This document shows positions 16,181 through 24,840 of a DNA stretch of 34,822 nt, piece by piece. The notes beneath the pieces were generated by a model. It was not told the origin of the DNA. It did not search any database and worked only from the letters and a program-made list of their open reading frames with translations. Where the stretch lies: NCBI GenBank assembly GCA_031404015.1, contig JANNGT010000126.1:1-34822 (forward strand). Reading direction: 5' to 3'. How positions within the stretch are numbered: the stretch's first letter is position 1; every line of letters begins with the position of its first letter. Source of the stretch: RPQJ01 sp031404015. GTDB lineage: Bacteria; Pseudomonadota; Gammaproteobacteria; Steroidobacterales; Steroidobacteraceae. A program made the translations under genes and the position numbers.

Positions 16181-17473
16181 ATGAACCGACTGAGTCCTCG
16201 CCGATATCCGCGGCTGCGTGCAGGCGGTATCGCCCTCTTCACGGCCTTGCTCGCCCTTGCGGGCTGTTCCAGACCTGCGGGCCGGGACCTGCAGCCGGGA
16301 AGCTATCGAGCCACCGTGGAGTTGCCTGGCAAAAAGTCAGTGCCATTCGGTATCGACGTGGCTCGCGAAGAGAGCGGCTTCGTGCTCTACGTCATCAACG
16401 GCGAGGAACGCATCCGGCTCGACGACGTGCAGGCCTCGTCCGGCGCGCTTGAAGCCCGGTTTCCCGGTTATGAAACCGTGTTGCGGGCCCGGATCTCGGG
16501 CGATGAACTCAACGGCGAGGTCGACCTGGTCCACGCAGGCGGCAAGCCGCTGCATTTGCCATTTTCGGCGCGCCTGGGTGAGACATGGCGTTTCCACCCC
16601 GAGCCGCTGACGAACAATGCCGATTTTGCAGGCCGTTGGAGCATGACGTTCACCGACGGCGCCGGACGCCGCACCGCAGGCATCGCCGACCTGGCCCAGC
16701 GTTTCGAGCGGGTGTCCGGCACGGTGCAGTTGCAGGCCGTTGACCAGGGTCTCCTGGCAGGAGAAGCGCGCGAAGAGGAGCTGCGACTTTCGCGCTTCGA
16801 CGGCGCGGCCGCGATCCTGTACGAGGCTGAACTCGACGCCAACGGCCAGCTCGTCGGCACCGTCGCGTCCGACCGCGGCGGCTCACGACGCTTTGTCGCG
16901 GCACGCAATACCGACGCATCGAGCGACGCCACTGCGCTGGCCACGCGTCTGCGTAACCCGACAGAACACTTCAGCTTTTCGTTCCGCGACCTCGACGGCA
17001 ACGTTGTTTCATCCGGCGACCCAAGCTTCAAGGAAAAGGTGCTGCTGGTGACGCTCGACGGCAGCTGGTCTCCCAACAGCCACGACCAGGCCGGCCTGCT
17101 CGTACAGCTCGACCGCAAGTATCGAGCCCGTGGACTGGAGATCGTGAGCCTGATGTTCGAGCAGCACCCGGAATTCGAGCAGGCAACCCAAGCTGTGCGC
17201 CGGTTTCGTGCTGCGCATGGGATTGGCTATCGCACCTTGATTGCCGGCGAGGCAGACGAGGCCAAGGCGTCCGCGGCGTTGCCGCAGCTCGAGGCCGTCG
17301 TGGCCTACCCCACTGCCATTTTCATCGATCGGGCAGGACTGGTGCGCAAGGTCCACACCGGTTTCGCCGGTCCCGCGACGGGCGTGCAGCAGGGCCTGCT
17401 GACACACGAGTTCGAGATGCAAGTGGATGAGCTGCTGGCGGAAGCGCCGAAGCCCAAACCCCCCGGCAACTAG
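16181..17473 (+). CDS. Lipoprotein with a redox-dead thioredoxin-like (TlpA-type) domain
   Basis: A 430-residue protein with an N-terminal lipoprotein signal: arginine-rich start, hydrophobic ALFTALLALAG and lipobox Cys29. Residues 35-255 form an all-beta region of unknown family with two similar halves. Residues about 262-420 form a TlpA/AhpC-like thioredoxin fold: FSFRDLDGNVVSSGDPSFKEKVLLVTLDGSW, then SPNS at 297-300 where TlpA relatives have CPNC, and the cis-proline region AYPTAIFIDRAG (Pro377). Both catalytic cysteines are therefore serine, so the domain should not do thiol-disulfide exchange. It may have a structural or binding role in the cell envelope. The stop codon shares CTAG with the convergent yajQ stop. 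Confidence 0.8.
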   Translation: MNRLSPRRYPRLRAGGIALFTALLALAGCSRPAGRDLQPGSYRATVELPGKKSVPFGIDVAREESGFVLYVINGEERIRLDDVQASSGALEARFPGYETVLRARISGDELNGEVDLVHAGGKPLHLPFSARLGETWRFHPEPLTNNADFAGRWSMTFTDGAGRRTAGIADLAQRFERVSGTVQLQAVDQGLLAGEAREEELRLSRFDGAAAILYEAELDANGQLVGTVASDRGGSRRFVAARNTDASSDATALATRLRNPTEHFSFSFRDLDGNVVSSGDPSFKEKVLLVTLDGSWSPNSHDQAGLLVQLDRKYRARGLEIVSLMFEQHPEFEQATQAVRRFRAAHGIGYRTLIAGEADEAKASAALPQLEAVVAYPTAIFIDRAGLVRKVHTGFAGPATGVQQGLLTHEFEMQVDELLAEAPKPKPPGN

Positions 17474-17952
17474 TCCCGGAAGTTGGTGAACTGCAGCGGC
17501 AGGTCGTACTCGCCTTTTTTCACCAGCGCGATCGCCTCCTGCAGGTCGTCCCGGCTCTTGCCCGTGACACGGACCTGCTTATCCTGCAGGGCGGCCTGCA
17601 CTTTCATCTTGGAATCCTTGATCTGGCGCTGGATCTTCTTGCCGAGCTCCGTCTCGATGCCTTCGCGCAACGTGACGATCTGCTTGGCTGTCTGGCCGGT
17701 GATCACCGGCTCGTCGAGCTTGAGACACGCCACGTCAATGCCGCGCTTCGCGAGCTTGAGCTTGAGGATCTCGATCATCTGTTTAAGTTGAAAGTCCGCT
17801 GGCGCAGAAAGCGTAATCACGTGTTCTTTCAACTCATACTTTGCATTGGTCCCCTTGAAGTCGAAGCGTTGGCCGACCTCGCGGGAGGCCTGGTCCACGG
17901 CATTGGTGACTTCGTGCATGGGGAGTTCCGAAACGATGTCGAACGACGGCAT
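17470..17952 (-). CDS. yajQ: YajQ-family nucleotide-binding protein
   Basis: A 160-residue cytoplasmic protein of the YajQ family; a Xanthomonas member binds cyclic di-GMP and works with a LysR-type regulator. Full family length and landmarks are present: MPSFDIVSELPMHEVTNAVDQA at the start, RFDFKGTNAKYEL, VITGQTAKQIVTLREGI and the end VKKGEYDLPLQFTNFRD. It has the duplicated alpha-beta fold of the family. The stop at 17470-17472 overlaps the stop of the facing lipoprotein gene by four bases, leaving no room for a separate terminator. Upstream lies a 174-base gap shared with the divergent TonB receptor gene. Confidence 0.95.
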   Translation of the reverse strand: MPSFDIVSELPMHEVTNAVDQASREVGQRFDFKGTNAKYELKEHVITLSAPADFQLKQMIEILKLKLAKRGIDVACLKLDEPVITGQTAKQIVTLREGIETELGKKIQRQIKDSKMKVQAALQDKQVRVTGKSRDDLQEAIALVKKGEYDLPLQFTNFRD

Positions 17953-18048
17953 GGCATAACCCGGGTGGTTGAGGCGTGCAGCCTACCGTGCGCAGCGGCC
18001 ACGAGACAGGCGGTCCGGCATCACAGTCGGAAAACCCCTAATGCGAAT

Positions 18049-18067
18049 GCGAATGATTAGCATTGAC
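18049..18067. promoter_or_regulatory. Fur-box-like operator before the TonB receptor gene
   Basis: The 19 bases GCGAATGATTAGCATTGAC match the Fur consensus GATAATGATAATCATTATC at 13 of 19 positions, including the central AATGAT-A-CATT core. The site lies 60 bases before the receptor start and follows two extra GCGAAT-like half units (18043-18054), as in extended Fur sites. Iron repression of the receptor is the natural inference. Confidence 0.7.
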
Positions 18068-18126
18068 AGTCGAGGCGCGCCCTAGCAAAGTGCGGGCATC
18101 GCAAGTCGTTACGCCAGGTCGCTTTC

Positions 18127-20307
18127 ATGCCCCCGCTCACGCACAACGTGCCTTCGCTCTTCGCCTCGCTGCGCGGCACTTCGATCCTGTCATGCGCCAT
18201 CGCCACCGCTTTGATTGCGGCCAACGTGGCCCGTGCGGACGCGCCGCCCGTCAGCGAGCCTGACAGCCTCGAGCCGGTCATCACGGTGATCGGCGACCGC
18301 ATTCGGCTCGACTCCATTCCGGGGTCGGCCACCGTGCTCGACGCCGATGTGATGATCGAATCGAGGGTGTTCACGATCAATGAGGCCATGCGCAAGGTGC
18401 CTGGCGTCTTTGCCCGGGACGAGGAAGGTCTCGGCCTGCGGCCGAACCTGGGAGTGCGCGGGCTGAACCCGACGCGCTCGAGCAAGGTACTGCTGCTCGA
18501 GGACGGGATTCCGATTGCGTACGCTCCCTATGGCGACAACGCGACGTACTACCACCCGCCGGTCGACCGCTTCGCACGCATCGAGGTGCTGAAGGGCTCC
18601 GGGCAGATCGCCTACGGTCCGCACACCGTTGGCGCGGTCATCAATTACATCACGCCGCCCGTGCCTGACGAGCTCGCGGGGCGCGTCGTCACCACGATGG
18701 GTAACAAGGGCTTCCGTGAACTTCACGGCGAGGCTGGCGACACCTTCGGCAGCACCGGCGTCATCGTGCACGGCACCTACAAGGAAACGGACGGTGCGCG
18801 CGACAACATGCACTTCGAAGTGGGCGACCTTAACCTGAAGGTCGCGCACAGATTGACCGAGCGCCAGAAACTCACGGTCCGGGCCAGCTATTACGACGAG
18901 CTTTCCCAGGTCACCTACTCGGGGCTCACGTTGGCGGAGTGGGAGGACGACCCGTTCCAGAATCCTTTCAAGAACGACGAGATGGATGCGAACCGTTTCG
19001 GCACGTCCGCAACGCATCGCTTCGAGCTGAACCCGGCAGTCGCATTCATGACCAACGTGTATTACACGCAATTCAGTCGCGACTGGTGGCGGCAGGCGAG
19101 CAATTCAGCGCAACGGCCGAACGATGCCAGCGATCCCGCCTGCGCGGGCATGGCCAACCTGTTGACAACCTGCGGCAACGAAGGCCGCTTGCGCGATTAC
19201 TGGACGGCGGGGCTCGAGCCGCGCGTGTCGGTCCAGCACGGACTGTTTGGCGTCGATAACGTCACCGAGGCCGGCGTGCGCTATCACCTCGAGGACCAGC
19301 GCCGCATCCAGGCCAACGGCGACTTACCGAATTCCCGTAAGGCTGGCACCATCAAGGAAAACAGCGACCGGTCCGTCACGGCGATGTCCGGCTTCGTGCA
19401 GAACCGCTTCGACTTCGGCCGCTGGACCGTCACGCCGGGTGTGCGTTACGAGCACGTCGAGTACGAACGCACGGACAACCTGACCGGGCTCTCGGGAACA
19501 ACCACGGTCGACGAGGTGGTGCCAGGCATCGGTACGACGCTTGAAGTGTTGCCGCAGTGGGTGGCCTTTGCAGGCGTGCATCGCGGCTTCGGCCCTCCGG
19601 GCGTGGCGGACGTCGTGAGTTCTGCAGGCGGCAGCGTCGACCTCGATGCCGAGCTGTCCTGGAACTACGAACTGGGGCTGCGTGCCAACCCGCGCGATGG
19701 AATGACCTATGAGGTGACGGCGTTCCGCATGGATTTCGAAAACCAGATCGTGCCTGCGAGCGTGGCAGGCGGCTCGGGCGCGACGCTGACCAGCGCCGGC
19801 GAAACGCTGCAGCAGGGGCTGGAGCTTGCCGCCGCAATGTCGAGCGAGACGCTCGTCGAATGGCCGGTCGAGATTTTCGCGCGCGGCGCCTACACGTGGC
19901 TCGCTGACGCGGAATACGTCGGCGAGCGCTACAGCAACGTCTCGGGCTTCGGCACGGTCAAGGTGACGGGCAACCGGTTGCCGTATGCGCCGGAGCACTT
20001 GCTGTCAGGCACGATCGGTGTACGGACAGAGGTGGGATTGGAAGTGGGCCTGGAGGCGGTCTACACCAGCGCATCCTTCACGGACGATCTCAACACAATC
20101 GACGTCGTCGCCAACGGTCAGCGCGGCGAGATGCCGGGTTACACGACGTGGAACCTGACGGCGAACTACGCGCTGCCGATCTGCAACTGCACCGTGTTTG
20201 CAACGGCCAAGAACCTGACCGACGAGCTGTACGTGGCGGACATGAGCCGCGGACTCATCCCCGGAATGCCGCGGCTGGTGCAGGCTGGGTTCGAAGTCCG
20301 CTTCTGA
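18127..20307 (+). CDS. TonB-dependent outer-membrane receptor, FecA-like
   Basis: A 726-residue outer-membrane beta-barrel that imports a ferric chelate or similar ligand using TonB energy. A signal peptide (about 1-37, ending ANVARA) is followed by a plug domain with the TonB-box-like start EPVITVIGDR, then INEAMRKVPGVFARDEEGLGLRPNLGVRG, LLLEDGIPIAYAPYGDN and IEVLKGSGQIAYGPHTVGAVINYIT. The barrel ends with the expected terminal aromatic in VQAGFEVRF. The plug sequence is closest in feel to the Fe(3+)-dicitrate FecA group. No N-terminal signalling (STN) domain is present, so it should not drive a FecR/FecI cascade. A Fur-like box lies just upstream. Short Cys pairs (ACAGMANLLTTC, CNC) sit in predicted loops. 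The ligand is not certain. Confidence 0.9.
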   Translation: MPPLTHNVPSLFASLRGTSILSCAIATALIAANVARADAPPVSEPDSLEPVITVIGDRIRLDSIPGSATVLDADVMIESRVFTINEAMRKVPGVFARDEEGLGLRPNLGVRGLNPTRSSKVLLLEDGIPIAYAPYGDNATYYHPPVDRFARIEVLKGSGQIAYGPHTVGAVINYITPPVPDELAGRVVTTMGNKGFRELHGEAGDTFGSTGVIVHGTYKETDGARDNMHFEVGDLNLKVAHRLTERQKLTVRASYYDELSQVTYSGLTLAEWEDDPFQNPFKNDEMDANRFGTSATHRFELNPAVAFMTNVYYTQFSRDWWRQASNSAQRPNDASDPACAGMANLLTTCGNEGRLRDYWTAGLEPRVSVQHGLFGVDNVTEAGVRYHLEDQRRIQANGDLPNSRKAGTIKENSDRSVTAMSGFVQNRFDFGRWTVTPGVRYEHVEYERTDNLTGLSGTTTVDEVVPGIGTTLEVLPQWVAFAGVHRGFGPPGVADVVSSAGGSVDLDAELSWNYELGLRANPRDGMTYEVTAFRMDFENQIVPASVAGGSGATLTSAGETLQQGLELAAAMSSETLVEWPVEIFARGAYTWLADAEYVGERYSNVSGFGTVKVTGNRLPYAPEHLLSGTIGVRTEVGLEVGLEAVYTSASFTDDLNTIDVVANGQRGEMPGYTTWNLTANYALPICNCTVFATAKNLTDELYVADMSRGLIPGMPRLVQAGFEVRF

Positions 20308-20318
20308 AAAACGCCAGG

Positions 20319-21488
20319 TTACGCGAGTGACGCCTTGCTCATTGCGCGCAGGCGTCGCCGCTGCAGGCGCATTCCCTGCTCGATCTGCTTGAGCTGCAGC
20401 CGGAAGCTGGTTTCTTCCCAACGCTGCAGCAGGCGCGCCTTGCGGTCCATGACCCACTGTTCGCGCACCTTGGCCCACTCGTCGACCGACGCGCGGAACG
20501 CAGCGTATTCCACGGCAACGCGTGCCTTCAGCCGTTCGATCTGTTCGTCGCCCACGCGGGCACGACGAGTTTCGAGCGCCTGCTCGACACGCTTGAACTG
20601 CATGGCCACCTGCGCCCGCTGGATCAGCAAATCCGGGACTCGCTTGAGGCCGCTGGCGAGCCCCACGAAGGAGAGGCTGGCGATCAACCATTTGGTCGGG
20701 TCGTACTGCCACCACCTCACACCGTTGCGGTAGTCGTTCTGGAAGATGTGGTGGAAGTTGTGATAGCCCTCGCCATAGGTGAGAAACGCCATCACGGGGT
20801 TGTCGCGCGCGGAGTTTTCGTCGGTGTACGGCTGGGTGCCCCACATGTGGGCCAGCGAATTGATAAACCACGTGAAATGATGGTTGATCACGAGCCGCAG
20901 GATGCCGGCGAGCAGGAACACGCCCCACACGTCGCCCACCGCCCAGCCCGCAAGCAGCGGCACGGCGACGTTCATGAAGATCGTGAGCGGGACATAGAAG
21001 CGATGCTGGAACATGACGATGGGATCGCGCTGGAGGTCCCGCGCATTCGAGAAGTCGTTCACGCCGCTCGGGTAGTCGCGCAGGATCCAGCCCATGTGCG
21101 AATACCAGAACCCGCGGCTGGCGCTGTAAGGATCCTTGTCCCAGTCGTCGACAAAACGATGGTGCGTCCGGTGCTGCGAACCCCAGACCAATATGCTGTT
21201 CTGCAGGGCCATGGTGCCGAACAGCATCAGCACCGTGCGGACCGACCAGTGCGCGTTGTAGGCCCGGTGGGACCACAGCCGGTGATACCCGGCCGTGATC
21301 GCGATGCCACACGCCCATAAGGAGACCAGGGCGAGCACCCACGCTGCGGCGGAGTACCCGTGTACCAAGCCGTACCATGGCACCACGGTGACGGCGGCCA
21401 GCGGCAATGCCGTGAACAGGATCATCGTGACCCAGTTGATCGGGGCATGCTCGGCTGGTCGTGCCGGGGTGTCGTTGTCGATGTGCAT
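20319..21488 (-). CDS. Acyl-CoA/acyl-lipid delta-9-type membrane desaturase
   Basis: An integral-membrane di-iron desaturase, 389 residues. The three histidine boxes are present: HRLWSH (about 69-74), HRTHH (about 106-110) and HNFHH (about 248-252), plus an extra NHHFTWFINSLAH region. Membrane pairs flank the boxes (TMILFTALPLAAVTVVP, AAAWVLALVSLWACGIAITAG, FMNVAVPLLAGWAVG, GVFLLAGILRL). It probably makes unsaturated fatty acids for membrane fluidity, using a ferredoxin or other external donor, since no cytochrome b5 domain is fused. After about residue 285 the protein carries a long charged helical tail (about 100 residues rich in Arg, Glu and Gln), as in several gammaproteobacterial members. 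It converges on the TonB receptor with an 11-base gap. An inverted repeat lies in its upstream region. Confidence 0.93.
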   Translation of the reverse strand: MHIDNDTPARPAEHAPINWVTMILFTALPLAAVTVVPWYGLVHGYSAAAWVLALVSLWACGIAITAGYHRLWSHRAYNAHWSVRTVLMLFGTMALQNSILVWGSQHRTHHRFVDDWDKDPYSASRGFWYSHMGWILRDYPSGVNDFSNARDLQRDPIVMFQHRFYVPLTIFMNVAVPLLAGWAVGDVWGVFLLAGILRLVINHHFTWFINSLAHMWGTQPYTDENSARDNPVMAFLTYGEGYHNFHHIFQNDYRNGVRWWQYDPTKWLIASLSFVGLASGLKRVPDLLIQRAQVAMQFKRVEQALETRRARVGDEQIERLKARVAVEYAAFRASVDEWAKVREQWVMDRKARLLQRWEETSFRLQLKQIEQGMRLQRRRLRAMSKASLA

Positions 21489-21530
21489 CGCTGATTTCCG
21501 CTCGGCCTGGGCTTGAATTCCGGTTGAACA

Positions 21531-21570
21531 GTCTAACGGCCGGGCCGGGCGGCCGCATAGGTCGTTAGAC
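21531..21570. promoter_or_regulatory. Inverted repeat in the desaturase upstream region
   Basis: GTCTAACG (21531-21538) and CGTTAGAC (21563-21570) form a perfect eight-base inverted repeat with 24 bases between, including an internal GGCCG/CGGCC pairing. The site lies 43 bases before the desaturase start and upstream of the divergent secreted-protein gene. The half-site spacing is about three helix turns, which would suit a looping dimer-of-dimers regulator. A cruciform or RNA hairpin is the alternative. Confidence 0.5.
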
Positions 21571-21736
21571 CAAGTATATGATCCACATGAGTTCTTTCCT
21601 GCTCCGGCCAGGACGACGCGACGCCCCCACGGGCCGACTCCTGCTGCTCTGCAGCAAATCGACCAGGGGCTTCAGTCAACGATATGGGACGAGGTGCGTT
21701 GGCACCATTCAAGACCCGCTCTGCACGGATGTATCC

Positions 21737-22765
21737 ATGCGACGCCTGCAACTGAACTCCTGCCGCGCCGCCCTGATCGGGTTGGTGATCGCCTTTTTGC
21801 CCGGGATCGGCACCGCCGACTCGCAGGGCATGCAGAAAAGCCGCGCACCTGTGCAACAGCCCGCCCTGAAGCAGGCTCCGGCACCGCAAACGCGGTCAGC
21901 CCAGGGCGATTGCGTCAGGGAAGCGAATCAGCGTGGGTTCACCGTGCTGGATACCAGCAACTTCCAGCAGATGCGCGACGGCTGGTCGATCGACCTGCGG
22001 GTGCGCAACCAGCGCGGACAGATGACCAACGGCTCGTGCTTCGTCGAGTCACGCACCAGCGAAGTGACGCTGTACGGCTTCGGCTGGGGCTACGACGACG
22101 ACGGCGACGACCAGATGCGCTTCAACTGCGCGTCGGTCGACATGAAGTACCGGGAATGCCAGTTGCCCGTGAACGGTCGCGCGGTTCTGGTGAAGCGCCT
22201 GTCCGACTCACGGTGCATCGAAGGCCAGAGCTGGGGTCAGCGCCGGGACCGTGTCTGGGTCGACAACGGCTGCCGGGCCAAGTTTGAGGTCACCCGCAGC
22301 GGTGGTGGTGGCGGGAGTGGTGGCAGCAACGTGCTCGACTGCAATTCCGACAACGGGCGTTACCGCGAATGCGCCATCGGCCCGGGCTACTTCGGCCGCC
22401 TGCTGCGCGACAACAGCAACGGACGCTGTCGTCAGGATTCGACGTGGGGCACGCGCAACGGCGTGATCTGGGTAACGAGCGGATGCCGCGGACGATTCGA
22501 GAGAGTGCGCGGCAATGGCGGCGGCAACGGTAATGGCTCGGCCGGCAGTGGCGGCTCCGGCGCCGCTCGCGCTGAACAGGCTTGTCTCACCGAAGCGCAA
22601 CGACGGGGCTGGCGCATCCTGCAGCAGAGCCCGGTGACGAACCACACCAATGGCTACAAAATGCAGATGAAGGTCCGCATGCCATCGAACGACACTCGCC
22701 TCGCGGGCTGTTTTTACTCTCCACAGACGCAACAGGCTCGGCTCGACATCGTGACGGGGCTGTAG
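21737..22765 (+). CDS. Secreted DUF3011 protein with mirrored repeat architecture
   Basis: A 342-residue exported protein of unknown function. ATG 21737 gives a signal peptide (MRRLQLNSCRAALIGLVIAFLPGIGTA), so an in-frame upstream ATG at 21578 is rejected. After a Pro-Gln spacer come four modules. Module A (about 57-115) has C59 and C101. Two DUF3011 modules follow, with C131, C141, C160, C179 and C202, C212, C231, C250, separated by a Gly-Ser linker. After a Gly-Asn-rich linker, a second A-type module (about 280-340) has C283 and C325. Module spacing is exact: 42 residues between the paired A cysteines in both copies, and 10, 19, 19 within both DUF3011 units. DUF3011 units carry the SWG and WV--GCR signature. 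Even cysteine counts suggest disulfides in the periplasm or outside the cell. Confidence 0.85.
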   Translation: MRRLQLNSCRAALIGLVIAFLPGIGTADSQGMQKSRAPVQQPALKQAPAPQTRSAQGDCVREANQRGFTVLDTSNFQQMRDGWSIDLRVRNQRGQMTNGSCFVESRTSEVTLYGFGWGYDDDGDDQMRFNCASVDMKYRECQLPVNGRAVLVKRLSDSRCIEGQSWGQRRDRVWVDNGCRAKFEVTRSGGGGGSGGSNVLDCNSDNGRYRECAIGPGYFGRLLRDNSNGRCRQDSTWGTRNGVIWVTSGCRGRFERVRGNGGGNGNGSAGSGGSGAARAEQACLTEAQRRGWRILQQSPVTNHTNGYKMQMKVRMPSNDTRLAGCFYSPQTQQARLDIVTGL

Positions 22766-22773
22766 GACCCGGC

Positions 22774-23352
22774 TCAATGCCCGCCCTGCACGAAAAGCCC
22801 CGCGGCACGCAGGGCTTCGGCCAGCTGTTCTTCGATGCGCGCGGCTTCGCCGCGTGCGATCTGCTGCAGGTGCAGCGTCGGCCCCGCGAGCACTTCCAGT
22901 CCGCGCTGCAGCACGCTCCCGGCGGCGCGTATTCCTGCCTTGTGCTGCTCGAAGCGCTCTGCCGGCAGGTAATGACTCATGCCGACATAGACGCCATGGG
23001 GATCCGCACGACTGTCGCTGTAATCGAGCAGCACCAGGTACAGGTTGTAGCGCCCCCGTCGTGAGGCCGTGAAGCGGGCCGCGACGTCGTAAACGACAGG
23101 CAGCCATTGCACGTGACGCATGGGCAACCACTCAGGAACGGTGGGCGCGGCGCTTGCCCAGAGCTGCTCGAGGGCCCGCTCCACGTTGAAGCCGATCTCG
23201 CCGCGCATCCAGAGCTCGTGCAAGGCAAGCGCGCCCGCGACTCCATCGCTGACCGCCGTCGCAGCGCGAAACTCGCGCCACAACGCCTGGCTTGACGCCC
23301 CGCTGCGGACGGGCGCGCGCCCACGAGCGGCATTTTCCGGCGACCTGCGCAT
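22774..23352 (-). CDS. Uncharacterised protein with a GIY-YIG-like C-terminal region
   Basis: A 192-residue soluble protein. Residues 1-100 are an unrecognised helical region. Residues about 102-192 resemble a GIY-YIG-type fold: YNLYLVLLDYSD, then GVYVGMSHYLPAERFEQHKAG, a helical middle, and the close EEQLAEALRAAGLFVQGGH, which parallels the final E-x-LA-x-x-LR-x-G-x-x-V-x-GGH pattern of small GIY-YIG proteins. A catalytic Arg and Glu cannot be placed with confidence, so nuclease activity is unproven. It is divergent from the dehydrogenase gene with a 46-base gap and converges on the DUF3011 gene with an eight-base gap. Confidence 0.6.
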   Translation of the reverse strand: MRRSPENAARGRAPVRSGASSQALWREFRAATAVSDGVAGALALHELWMRGEIGFNVERALEQLWASAAPTVPEWLPMRHVQWLPVVYDVAARFTASRRGRYNLYLVLLDYSDSRADPHGVYVGMSHYLPAERFEQHKAGIRAAGSVLQRGLEVLAGPTLHLQQIARGEAARIEEQLAEALRAAGLFVQGGH

Positions 23353-23398
23353 GCGGTAATGCTACGGTTTGCGTTGGATGATTGTCAGCGAGGGTTCG

Positions 23399-24358
23399 AT
23401 GCGGGCCGTTTTTCTCGATTACGCGACCGTCACTTGCAACGACGATCTCGATCCGACCAGCCTCCGGCGCGCGTTACCCGGCATTGAGCTGCACGCGAGC
23501 ACACCACAGGCGGACGTGCCTGCAGCCATAGCGAGCGCCGCGGTCGTCGCCCTGAACAAGTTGCGCCTCACCCGCGAGATGTTCGCAGCGGCGCCCGACT
23601 TGCGGCTCATCCTGCTGGCGGCCACCGGCACCAACAACGTGGACCTCGACGCGTGTCGCGAGCGCGGCATAGGCGTGTGCAACCTGCGTGACTACTGCAC
23701 CGCCTCGGTCGTGCAGCACGTGCTCGGCACGATGCTGCTGCTGACGCAGCGGCTGCGCGAATACGACGCGCTGGTGCGCTCGGGCGCGTGGTCGCGCGGC
23801 GACCAGTTCTGCCTGCTCGATTACCCGATCCGTGAACTGGCGGGCCGACGCCTCGGCATCGTCGGACACGGCGCGCTGGGCAAAGGCGTCGCGCACGCCG
23901 CGCGGCTCGCGCTCGGCATGGAGATCCTGATCGCGAATCGTCCCGGCGGTGAGCGCGTGCCCGGTCGCCTGGACGTTGACGAACTTTTGCCGCAAGTCGA
24001 CGTGCTCAGTCTGCATTGTCCATTGACGCCGCAGACGCAGGGCATGATCGGCGCTGCACAACTTGCACGCATGCAGCGCGACGCATTGCTCATCAATACA
24101 GCTCGCGGTGCGCTGGTGGATTCGCAGGCGTTGGCGGACGCTTTGCGCGGGGGCACGCTGGGCGGGGCGGCCATCGACGTGCTGCCGCAGGAACCGCCCG
24201 TCGACGGCAACCCGCTGCTCGCGCCGGATATTCCCAACCTGGTCGTCACGCCGCACGTTGCGTGGGCGGCGCGCGAGGCGCGTCAACGTTGCCTGGACGA
24301 AATGGCGGCGAACGCAGCGGACTTTCTACGGGGCGGCCATCGCGGCCGCGTCGTCTGA
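23399..24358 (+). CDS. D-2-hydroxyacid dehydrogenase (hydroxypyruvate/glycerate dehydrogenase type)
   Basis: NAD(P)-dependent oxidoreductase of the D-isomer 2-hydroxyacid family, 319 residues. The Rossmann motif is GHGALG (156-161). The catalytic Arg236 lies in INTARGALVD, Glu265 in VLPQEPP and His286 in TPHVAWA, the HprA-like end pattern. The early segment LAATGTNNVDLDAC is typical of glycerate dehydrogenases, which reduce hydroxypyruvate to D-glycerate. Substrate is assigned by resemblance only; phosphoglycerate dehydrogenase is less likely because there is no ACT domain. ATG 23399 is preferred, with GCGAGGG upstream; in-frame alternatives are TTG 23369 and ATG 23378. Confidence 0.88.
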   Translation: MRAVFLDYATVTCNDDLDPTSLRRALPGIELHASTPQADVPAAIASAAVVALNKLRLTREMFAAAPDLRLILLAATGTNNVDLDACRERGIGVCNLRDYCTASVVQHVLGTMLLLTQRLREYDALVRSGAWSRGDQFCLLDYPIRELAGRRLGIVGHGALGKGVAHAARLALGMEILIANRPGGERVPGRLDVDELLPQVDVLSLHCPLTPQTQGMIGAAQLARMQRDALLINTARGALVDSQALADALRGGTLGGAAIDVLPQEPPVDGNPLLAPDIPNLVVTPHVAWAAREARQRCLDEMAANAADFLRGGHRGRVV

Positions 24359-24367
24359 CGGCGGCGG

Positions 24368-24793
24368 TTAAACGCGCGCGAGCGATTGCGCTGCCCAGCG
24401 CAACACGGGCTTCACACGCGGCGAAATGAGATCGAGCGCTTCGTCGAAATCAACCCAGCGGTATTCGCTGTGTTCCGCGCGCCCGATCAGCGGATTGATC
24501 GGCAGCGTCACGGCCTCCGTGCGGGTTTCGCCGAGGTAGTAGCGCGCCACCTTGCCGCCGCTGTAGGGGCCGGTCTCGGTGCAATTCGCGCCCCAGGCGA
24601 AGTCGAGGTCCTCGATCATCGATTCCTCACGCACTTCGCGAATGGCCGCCGCGAGGGGTTCCTCGCCGTCCTCGACCATGCCCTTGGGAAAGTCCCAATG
24701 GTTGAAAGCGCGCAGCAGCAGGTAGTGCCAGTCGTCGCCAGCGCGGCGAACGACCACGACGCCGGCAGAAAGCCTCGTGGGCCTTGAACTCAT
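24368..24793 (-). CDS. NUDIX hydrolase (diadenosine-polyphosphate or related type)
   Basis: A 141-residue pyrophosphohydrolase. The NUDIX box runs from Gly38 to Ile60: G-x5-E44-x7-R52-E53-x-x-E56-E57-S-M-I. All metal-binding acidic residues are present, but the usual Gly near the end of the box is Met59. The DFPKG approach and N-terminal AGVVVVRR are typical of diadenosine-tetraphosphate-like NUDIX proteins, though the substrate is not certain. It converges on the dehydrogenase gene and is divergent from oxyR with a 71-base shared promoter region, so it may respond to the same signal as oxyR. Confidence 0.9.
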   Translation of the reverse strand: MSSRPTRLSAGVVVVRRAGDDWHYLLLRAFNHWDFPKGMVEDGEEPLAAAIREVREESMIEDLDFAWGANCTETGPYSGGKVARYYLGETRTEAVTLPINPLIGRAEHSEYRWVDFDEALDLISPRVKPVLRWAAQSLARV

Positions 24794-24840
24794 GCACTGA
24801 GTATAGGCGATTAACCGGTCTGATTGCTTTGCGTCGTGCG

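Noticed and set aside
20005..21558. 517-codon open frame on the minus strand over the desaturase and TonB receptor end
   Set aside because: It overlaps the true desaturase frame out of phase and lacks the histidine boxes.
21578..21736. Longer N-terminus for the DUF3011 protein
   Set aside because: The extra 53 residues would bury the clear signal peptide that begins at 21737.
22774..23352. Homing endonuclease
   Set aside because: The GIY-YIG-like part is short and the catalytic residues cannot be placed; there is no intron or intein context.
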